21,989 bases of DNA from Saprospiraceae bacterium (GTDB taxonomy: Bacteria; Bacteroidota; Bacteroidia; Chitinophagales; Saprospiraceae): contig JAJCYJ010000581.1 of NCBI GenBank assembly GCA_029262975.1, positions 1 to 21,989 on the forward strand, read 5' to 3'. A model generated the notes under the pieces. That model worked only from the letters and a program-made list of their open reading frames with translations. It had not been told where the DNA came from and searched no databases. Made by a program: the position numbers and the translations under genes. Shown here one piece after another: positions 16,345 to 21,989 of this stretch; the first letter of the stretch is position 1; each line of letters starts with the position of its first letter.

Positions 16345-17472
16345 ATGAATAACGAGAAAATTAAAGTAGCCATTGTTGGACTTGGCTTTGGCGCAGAGTT
16401 CATACCCATCTATCAGGCACATCCCGATGCTCAGCTTGTTGCTATAAGTCAAAGGACCACGAGCAAATTGAATGAAATAGGTGATGCCTATGGCATTGAA
16501 AAAAGGTATGAGTCCTATGAGGAACTATTAGAAGATCCTGACATTGATGCCGTTCACATCAATACGCCTATACCTCTTCATGGTATTCAGTCAATTCAGG
16601 CCTTGAAAGCAGGTAAACATGTCGCATGTACGGTGCCAATGGCTACCACCGTGGAGGAATGCAAACAGATTGTGGACCTGGTCAAAGAGACTGGCTTGAC
16701 CTACATTATGATGGAAACAGTGGTATATGCACGTGAATTCCTTTTCATGAAGGAACTATACAATAATGGCGAATTAGGGAAGATTCAATTTCTTAAAGCC
16801 AGTCATCAGCAGGACATGGATGGATGGCCGGACTACTGGCCGGGTTTGCCTCCTATGCACTATGCCACCCATTGCGTGGGTCCCGTATTAGGTTTGACAC
16901 AAGATGAGGCAGAATATGTCTCATGCTTCGGTTCTGGCACTATCCGCGAAGAACTTCATCATCACTATAATAGTCCGTTTGCTGTAGAAACCACCCACAT
17001 CAAATTCAGAAATTCAGATCTTTCTGCCCAGGTATATCGATCTCTCTTTGATGTGGCTCGTCAGTATAGGGAGAGTTTTGAGGTGTATGGATCAAAGAAA
17101 TCGGTAGAGTGGCCATTGATTGAAGAGAAGCCATTAGTCATCCATACTGCCAAGAGACCTGAGAAAGACATACCAGAGAATGTAAATTGCCCGGATTATG
17201 CCCACTATCTCCCTAAAGAGATTCAGCGCTTTACCACCAAGGGAGTTTATGACCAGGATGATCATCAGCACCTTTCCTTCGAACAAGGAGGTGGTCATGG
17301 TGGATCGCATCCACATCTCGTCCATGTCTTTGTAGAGGGATTGAAAACAGGGTTAAGTCCTTACCCCAATGCTGTGCAATCAGCCAACATCACTTGTACA
17401 GGCATTCTTGCCCATGAATCGGCACTGAAAGGTGGTGAACTGGTCAAATTGCCTGACTTTACCCTCAGTTAA
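16345..17472 (+). CDS. Gfo/Idh/MocA-family oxidoreductase with non-canonical EKP motif
   Basis: This 375-residue NAD(P)-dependent sugar oxidoreductase-type protein starts with a Rossmann fold: IKVAIVGLGFGAEF (glycines 12, 14 and 16), then DAQLVAISQR and DPDIDAVHINTPIPLH. The usual catalytic EKP tripeptide is replaced by T96-V97-P98 in HVACTVPMATT, so the canonical lysine is missing. The second domain carries PPMHYATHCVGP with His176, in the position of the family's catalytic histidine, and FGSGTIREELHHHYNSPFAVET. The C-terminal part is histidine-rich (DDHQHLSFEQGGGHGGSHPH, about residues 308-326), typical of a subgroup I recall from Bacteroidota and Planctomycetes. No signal peptide is seen, so it acts in the cytoplasm unless the start is wrong. 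Its position between the haem lipoprotein and a sulfatase suggests a role in oxidising or reducing a sugar released from the glycan. Confidence 0.9.
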   Translation: MNNEKIKVAIVGLGFGAEFIPIYQAHPDAQLVAISQRTTSKLNEIGDAYGIEKRYESYEELLEDPDIDAVHINTPIPLHGIQSIQALKAGKHVACTVPMATTVEECKQIVDLVKETGLTYIMMETVVYAREFLFMKELYNNGELGKIQFLKASHQQDMDGWPDYWPGLPPMHYATHCVGPVLGLTQDEAEYVSCFGSGTIREELHHHYNSPFAVETTHIKFRNSDLSAQVYRSLFDVARQYRESFEVYGSKKSVEWPLIEEKPLVIHTAKRPEKDIPENVNCPDYAHYLPKEIQRFTTKGVYDQDDHQHLSFEQGGGHGGSHPHLVHVFVEGLKTGLSPYPNAVQSANITCTGILAHESALKGGELVKLPDFTLS

Positions 17473-17490
17473 CATTCTATAACGTCCAAT

Positions 17491-18939
17491 ATGATAAGAA
17501 CAACCTTGAATTCATTGGCCATAATTGGTCTATCCAGTCTTTTATTCGTTGCATGTGCTGTAAAAGGGGTAAATAATACGAGCAAAAGCCCCCCCAACAT
17601 CCTGTTCATTTCGGTAGATGATCTCAATGACTGGGTGGGCCATCTGGGAGGTCATCCTCAGGCAAAAACACCGAATATCGACCGATTGGCCAGGAATGGC
17701 GTGTCTTTTTCCAGGGCCTATTGCTCGGCTCCTTTATGCAACCCATCCAGAATTAGTTTGCTGACCGGGATTCTGCCTTCGAATTCCGGGGTTTATGGCA
17801 ACGGAGAAAAATTACGGGATTATTTACCTGAAGCAAAGACGTTGATGCAATATCTAAAGGAGAATGGCTATTCAACACAAGGTGGAGGAAAGATTTTTCA
17901 TGGGACTCGTGCTGTCGATCCGGATTCCTGGGATTTTTATTTTGAGCTTGGCAGAGAAGAGATGCAAGCAACCCGTAAATCTCAGTATGCCAATCGTAGA
18001 AAAGTAGGTTTGCCTGAATCCGCATGGATGAGGTGGGGGCCCATCGAAGTGAGTGACGACGAGATGTTCGATGTAAAGGTAGTGAACTGGACCATTTCGG
18101 AACTTGAAAAATCGCACGAAAAACCCTTTTTCCTTGCCTGTGGATTTACCAAGCCGCATTTACCCTGGTACGTGCCACAAAAGTATTTCGATATGCATCC
18201 GCTGGAGGATATCATTCTGCCGGAAACACTGGACAACGATCGCGACGACCTTCCGGCATGGGGCAAGAGATTTGCAGCCGAAGTTCATACTATTTCAACC
18301 GGCAAAAACTTCGCTACACAAGGGGAAGATCATTCTATTGTGCTGAAGTACAACGAATGGGAAAAGGGAGTACAGGCATACCTGGCCACTATCAGTTATG
18401 TGGACGAACATGTGGGCCGATTGTTGAATGCCCTGGAAAATAGCGAACATGCGGACAATACGATCGTCGTACTATGGGGCGATCATGGATGGCATCTTGG
18501 AGAAAAGCAGCACTGGCGTAAGCACACTTTGTGGGAGGTGGCTAACAGGACGACCCTGGTCATCTCGGCCCCGGAAGGCGTGCAAAAAAACCACCTTTGC
18601 GAGCGTCCGGTCAGCCTCATCGATCTGTATCCGACTCTGGTTGAAATGTGTGGATTGCCCGCTCGCGATGGCCTGGACGGGCAGAGTATCACCCCTCTTT
18701 TACGCAATCCGGTGTTGGAATGGGGACGCCCGGCCCTGATGACTTTCGGACTTCAAAATCACGCTGTTCAGACTGAGCGTTGGCGCTACATTCGATACAA
18801 TGACGGTGGTGAAGAGCTTTATGACCACACCCGGGACCCGAATGAATGGACCAACCTCGCTTCGCTGGCGGAGTATAAACCGGTGATTAAAGAATTGCAG
18901 CAATCGCTACCCAAAGTGAACCGTCAACCACTTAAATGA
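17491..18939 (+). CDS. S1-family sulfatase, iduronate-2-sulfatase type
   Basis: This 482-residue sulfatase has a lipoprotein-like signal (FVAC, Cys22), suggesting outer-membrane anchoring. Active-site motifs are calcium aspartates D43-D44 (FISVDDLNDW), SAPLCNPSR with formylglycine Cys83 and Arg87, GGGKIFHG, CGFTKPHLPWYVP (KPH), and WGDHGWHLGEKQHWRKHTLWE. The PHLPW and HGWHLGE...KHTLWE patterns are those of the iduronate-2-sulfatase/S1_7-like group and differ clearly from the two tandem sulfatases upstream. It would therefore act on another sulfate position, perhaps a 2-O-sulfated sugar, but family members outside animals have varied substrates. It begins 18 nt after the oxidoreductase and ends 14 nt before the permease, so it is probably cotranscribed. 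Local G+C looks somewhat higher in its second half than in its neighbours. Confidence 0.94.
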   Translation: MIRTTLNSLAIIGLSSLLFVACAVKGVNNTSKSPPNILFISVDDLNDWVGHLGGHPQAKTPNIDRLARNGVSFSRAYCSAPLCNPSRISLLTGILPSNSGVYGNGEKLRDYLPEAKTLMQYLKENGYSTQGGGKIFHGTRAVDPDSWDFYFELGREEMQATRKSQYANRRKVGLPESAWMRWGPIEVSDDEMFDVKVVNWTISELEKSHEKPFFLACGFTKPHLPWYVPQKYFDMHPLEDIILPETLDNDRDDLPAWGKRFAAEVHTISTGKNFATQGEDHSIVLKYNEWEKGVQAYLATISYVDEHVGRLLNALENSEHADNTIVVLWGDHGWHLGEKQHWRKHTLWEVANRTTLVISAPEGVQKNHLCERPVSLIDLYPTLVEMCGLPARDGLDGQSITPLLRNPVLEWGRPALMTFGLQNHAVQTERWRYIRYNDGGEELYDHTRDPNEWTNLASLAEYKPVIKELQQSLPKVNRQPLK

Positions 18940-18953
18940 TAAATTGATATTTC

Positions 18954-19955
18954 ATGTTTATAATTGACAGCTATTCACTGGCCATTGTTTTCTGTTTCAT
19001 TACCATGCTCTGTTGGGGTTCATGGGCCAATACACAGAAGCTTGCCGGTAAGACCTGGCGCTATGAATTGTTTTACTGGGATTATGTGATCGGTATCCTC
19101 ATATTATCATTGATCTTTGCCTTTACGTTAGGTAGTATTGGTGAACAAGGAAGGAGTTTTATTCCGGATCTTGTTCAGGCTGATCCAGGAAATATCGGAT
19201 CTGCCTTTATTGGGGGAATTATTTTTAATGCTGCCAATATACTCCTGGCAACGGCGATAGCGATAGCCGGAATGTCGGTTGCATTTCCCATCGGAATCGG
19301 GCTGGCTCTTGTTCTCGGAGTGATTATCAATTACATCGGTTCACAAAAAGGGGATCCTGTATTCCTTTTCATAGGTGTAGGCTTGATTGCCGTTGCAATT
19401 GTCATTAATGCCCTTGCTTATAAGAAGGCTTCCACTGGTGACCAGAAGGTCTCAACAAAGGGAATACTTATTTCAATTCTTGCCGGTGTTCTTATGGCTT
19501 TCTTCTATCGTTTTATCGCCGCCTCCATGGACCTGGATAATTTCGTGACTCCGGCCGCGGGAATGATGACGCCCTACACAGCGGTTTTCATTTTCTCCCT
19601 CGGAATATTTGTCAGTAATTTTCTCTTCAATACCCTTTTAATGAAAAGACCTATTAGCGGTGAACCGACAAATTACAAAGCTTATTTTAAAGGAAATTTT
19701 TCCATTCACCTGGTAGGCATTCTGGGAGGAATTATTTGGGGTATAGGCAACTCACTCAACCTGATTGCCGCAGGGAAAGCCGGAGCAGCCATTTCTTACG
19801 GTTTAGGCCAGGGAGCTACGTTGGTTGCTGCCCTTTGGGGAGTCTTTATATGGAAAGAGTTTAAGGACGCACCAAAAGGAACCAATCGTATGCTCGCAAT
19901 GATGTTCATCCTGTTTCTGATAGGCATTATGTTCATAATATATGCAGGAAAATAG
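18954..19955 (+). CDS. GRP/DMT-superfamily sugar permease
   Basis: This 333-residue inner-membrane protein has about ten predicted transmembrane helices (roughly at residues 8-27, 41-62, 84-106, 109-130, 136-155, 169-189, 206-226, 250-270, 276-297 and 312-331). The signature CWGSWANTQKLAGKTWRYELFYWDY at the N-terminus and GKAGAAISYGLGQGATLVAALWGVFIWKEF near the C-terminus match the glucose/ribose porter (GRP) group of the drug/metabolite superfamily, which is also related to plant ureide permeases. Transported substrate: likely a monosaccharide, inferred from the ribokinase-family gene only 6 nt downstream. Public annotation often labels such proteins 'multidrug DMT permease'; the context argues for sugar instead. 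Confidence 0.85.
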   Translation: MFIIDSYSLAIVFCFITMLCWGSWANTQKLAGKTWRYELFYWDYVIGILILSLIFAFTLGSIGEQGRSFIPDLVQADPGNIGSAFIGGIIFNAANILLATAIAIAGMSVAFPIGIGLALVLGVIINYIGSQKGDPVFLFIGVGLIAVAIVINALAYKKASTGDQKVSTKGILISILAGVLMAFFYRFIAASMDLDNFVTPAAGMMTPYTAVFIFSLGIFVSNFLFNTLLMKRPISGEPTNYKAYFKGNFSIHLVGILGGIIWGIGNSLNLIAAGKAGAAISYGLGQGATLVAALWGVFIWKEFKDAPKGTNRMLAMMFILFLIGIMFIIYAGK

Positions 19956-19961
19956 AAAGAG

Positions 19962-20891
19962 ATGAAGAAGATATTAGTGATAGGAAGTTCAAATACTGAC
20001 CTAATAGCGAGCGTTAAGAACTTCCCCGTTGCAGGAGAGACCATCGAAGGCACCTCTTATATGCAAGCTATGGGAGGCAAAGGAGCCAACCAGGCGATGG
20101 CTGCACATAAGTTAGGTGGCAATGTGAGTTTTATTACCAGCCTTGGCGACGACTCCAATGGCATACACGCATTAGCATATTATAAAAAAGAAGGTCTCGA
20201 AGTTTCTTCGTCTTTAATTGTAGAAAATATTCCCTCCGGGACTGCCATGATATTGGTAGACGAAAGAGGGGAAAATTGTATTGTGATCAGCCCCGGAGCT
20301 AACCAAAAGTTAAGCCCTTTTTATATCCATAAAGTCGAGGGAAAAATTAAAGAAGCAGATATTTTAGTTATGCAAATGGAGATCCCTTACGAAACTGTAA
20401 AAGCTGTATGTGCGCTTTCTACAAAGTATAATAAACAGATTATACTTAATGTCGCACCCGCCAGGACATTAGATGAAGAAATACTTAAAGATGTTGATGT
20501 ACTGGTTGTAAATGAAACCGAAGCTGAAACCATTTCCGGGGAAAAAATTGAATTGATTGGAAAAGATGGAGTGATAGATAAACTTTTGTCGATGGGAGCC
20601 ACCACGGTTGTACTTACTCTGGGTACGAAAGGATGCTTTTTTAAAAATGAAACTGAAAGCCTGGATATCCCGGCTTTTACGGTTGATGCAAAAGATACTA
20701 CTGCTGCCGGTGATACTTTTTGTGGGGCCTTAGCAGCTGAAATAGGTAAGGGTCATAGTTGGAAAGAGGCATTAATCTTTGCCACTGCTGCTTCAGCACT
20801 TTGTGTGACCAAAATGGGGGCTCAACCCTCCATACCTGCAGAAGTGGAAGTAAATACATTTTTGAATTCTAAAAAATTCACTTCTAATTAG
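19962..20891 (+). CDS. rbsK: Ribokinase (PfkB-family carbohydrate kinase)
   Basis: This 309-residue cytoplasmic kinase phosphorylates ribose or a similar sugar at the terminal hydroxyl using ATP. N-terminal PfkB features: VIGSSNTDLIASVKNFPVAGET, with substrate-contacting Asp13, and the GGKGANQAMAAHKLGG sugar-binding motif (Gly38, Gly39, Lys40, Asn43). C-terminal signature DTTAAGDTFCGAL has the catalytic base Asp251 and the anion hole AAGD. The internal NVAPA and VVNETEAE motifs are typical of true ribokinases. The length is normal. It starts 6 nt after the permease stop, so the two are surely cotranscribed and form an uptake-and-phosphorylation pair. Substrate within this cluster could be ribose, deoxyribose or another pentose; the sequence does not decide. 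Confidence 0.93.
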   Translation: MKKILVIGSSNTDLIASVKNFPVAGETIEGTSYMQAMGGKGANQAMAAHKLGGNVSFITSLGDDSNGIHALAYYKKEGLEVSSSLIVENIPSGTAMILVDERGENCIVISPGANQKLSPFYIHKVEGKIKEADILVMQMEIPYETVKAVCALSTKYNKQIILNVAPARTLDEEILKDVDVLVVNETEAETISGEKIELIGKDGVIDKLLSMGATTVVLTLGTKGCFFKNETESLDIPAFTVDAKDTTAAGDTFCGALAAEIGKGHSWKEALIFATAASALCVTKMGAQPSIPAEVEVNTFLNSKKFTSN

Positions 20892-20920
20892 AAAGAAATG
20901 ATTGAACGATGACAGGGCGA

Positions 20921-20930
20921 TTGACGTCAA
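20921..20930. promoter_or_regulatory. Perfect 10-nt palindrome TTGACGTCAA
   Basis: It lies 29 nt after the ribokinase stop and 58 nt before the last sulfatase start, in a 97-nt AT-rich gap. It could be an operator half-site pair or chance. A weak inverted repeat TTTACA/TGTAAA (20951-20956 and 20971-20976) follows. No convincing terminator is visible. Confidence 0.25.
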
Positions 20931-20988
20931 AATATAGGGTACAAATAAAATTTACAATTATAATAATAAATGTAAAATTCAAATTAGA

Positions 20989-21989
20989 ATGCTATTAAAA
21001 ACTACAATTTTTTTATTGGTAGTCATAACCTTTGGTTGCAACAAAAAAGAAAAAATGAGTGCTCCCAACATTTTGATTTGTATTGCCGATGACGCCGGAC
21101 ACATGGGTAAAAAATACTCTTGGGTAAATACGCCTGCTTTTGACCGGGTTGCCTCAGAAGGACTACTTTTTTCCAATGCTTATACCCCCAATGCAAAATG
21201 CTCCCCCTCAAGGGCTTGCTTGCTTACCGCCAGAAATTCATGGCAATTGAAAGAGGGAGCCAATCACTGGAATAATTTTCCAGCTGAGTTTAAAACATAC
21301 CCTGAAGCTTTAAAAGATTTTGGATACCATACCGGTTTTACAGGTAAAGGCTGGGGCCCCGGCAACCCGGGAGAAGTAAATGGGCAAAAACGCGAGCTTG
21401 CCGGAAAAGGATGGAATAACATAAAATTAGAGCCTCCAACAAAGAAGATATCAGACATCGACTACTCGGCTAATTTTATTGACTTTTACAATCATAAGCA
21501 GGATAGTCAGCCATTTTATTTTTGGTACGGTGCACGCGAACCACACCGGGCATATGAATATGGTTCTTCGTTAGAAGCGGGTAAGAAGTTGTCTGATATA
21601 GACGAAGTACCGGCATTTTTTCCCGACAATGATGTAGTACGGACTGACATGTTGGATTATGCCCTGGAAATTGAGTATTTTGATTCACATGTGACAAAAA
21701 TTTTAGACTTTATTGAATCCAGGGGAGAGTTAGATAACACCCTGGTTATTGTAACTTCTGACCATGGTATGCCTTTCCCCAGGGCAAAAAGTGATGAGTA
21801 CGACTATTCAAACCATATTCCGTTAGCAATGATGTGGGGAAAGAATATCAAAGACCCAGGGCGGGTAGTCAGCGAGTATGTTAGTTTCATTGATATTGCC
21901 CCAACTTTTTTTGAAGCTGTTGAATTAAAATGGGAAGATAGTGGCATGCAGGATACTCCAGGAATAAGCCTGTTTCCTTTTTTGAAAGG
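20989..21989 (+). CDS. S1-family sulfatase, N-sulfoglucosamine sulfohydrolase-like (3' end cut by window)
   Basis: The frame is open from ATG 20989 to the window end (333 codons plus 2 nt), so only the C-terminus is missing. A short lipoprotein signal ends at TFGC (Cys17). Motifs: calcium aspartates D34-D35 (ICIADDAGH), KCSPSRACLLT with formylglycine Cys71 and Arg75, YFWYGAREPHRAYEYGSS (EPHR), a YALEIEYFDSHV segment, NTLVIVTSDHGMPFPRAKS with the DH calcium pair, and YVSFIDIAPTFFE. The EPHR, 'FFPDND..RTDMLDYALEIE' and 'SDHGMPFPRAK' patterns resemble the heparan N-sulfatase (SGSH, S1_8-like) group. It would remove N- or O-sulfate from a sulfated sugar. It is separated from the ribokinase by 97 nt and may have its own promoter. 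Confidence 0.9.
   Translation, partial: MLLKTTIFLLVVITFGCNKKEKMSAPNILICIADDAGHMGKKYSWVNTPAFDRVASEGLLFSNAYTPNAKCSPSRACLLTARNSWQLKEGANHWNNFPAEFKTYPEALKDFGYHTGFTGKGWGPGNPGEVNGQKRELAGKGWNNIKLEPPTKKISDIDYSANFIDFYNHKQDSQPFYFWYGAREPHRAYEYGSSLEAGKKLSDIDEVPAFFPDNDVVRTDMLDYALEIEYFDSHVTKILDFIESRGELDNTLVIVTSDHGMPFPRAKSDEYDYSNHIPLAMMWGKNIKDPGRVVSEYVSFIDIAPTFFEAVELKWEDSGMQDTPGISLFPFLK

Noticed and set aside
1..21989. CRISPR array, tRNA/rRNA, insertion sequence or phage genes
   Set aside because: No spaced repeats, cloverleaf, terminal inverted repeats or transposase/integrase motifs were seen on either strand.

Overview
The window looks like a Bacteroidota chromosome, probably marine or environmental. The evidence is a SusC/SusD pair, a FecI/FecR pair, A-rich leaders in place of Shine-Dalgarno sites, and several sulfatases. 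The PQQ-alcohol-dehydrogenase relic and the large DUF6807/propeller/cytochrome c protein suggest a Cytophagales- or Saprospiria-like lineage, but this is inference. All recognisable genes are on the + strand.

Layout. (i) 1-1220: the 3' part of a broken quinohemoprotein (PQQ) alcohol dehydrogenase. It has a large internal deletion, a frame change and an in-frame stop. (ii) 1221-1592: non-coding, with a 16-nt perfect palindrome. (iii) 1593-3542: an ECF sigma factor and a FecR-type anti-sigma factor, separated by an unusually long 345-nt gap that holds a repeated 'AATAGTATAAAA plus CU/GA hairpin' module. (iv) 3637-8959: a SusC-type TonB-dependent transporter with an N-terminal STN signalling domain, then its SusD lipoprotein. 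(v) 9104-12366: two tandem paralogous S1 sulfatases. (vi) 12411-16328: a 1305-residue lipoprotein joining DUF6807, a dehydrogenase-type beta-propeller, HEAT-like repeats and a c-type haem domain. (vii) 16345-17472: a Gfo/Idh/MocA oxidoreductase. (viii) 17491-18939: an iduronate-2-sulfatase-type S1 sulfatase. (ix) 18954-20891: a GRP/DMT-type sugar permease and a ribokinase-family kinase. (x) 20989 to the window end: a fourth S1 sulfatase, cut by the window edge, most like the N-sulfoglucosamine sulfohydrolase group.

How it may work together (inference). A sulfated glycan fragment binds SusC/SusD. The STN domain signals through FecR to the ECF sigma factor, which induces the cluster. Exported or surface lipoprotein sulfatases strip sulfate groups at several positions. 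The haem-bearing lipoprotein and the Gfo/Idh/MocA enzyme suggest an oxidative step on the sugar. The permease and kinase take up and phosphorylate the released monosaccharide. No glycoside hydrolase or polysaccharide lyase is present, so this looks like a desulfation-plus-oxidation locus rather than a classical depolymerising PUL. That combination is the most unusual thing in the window.
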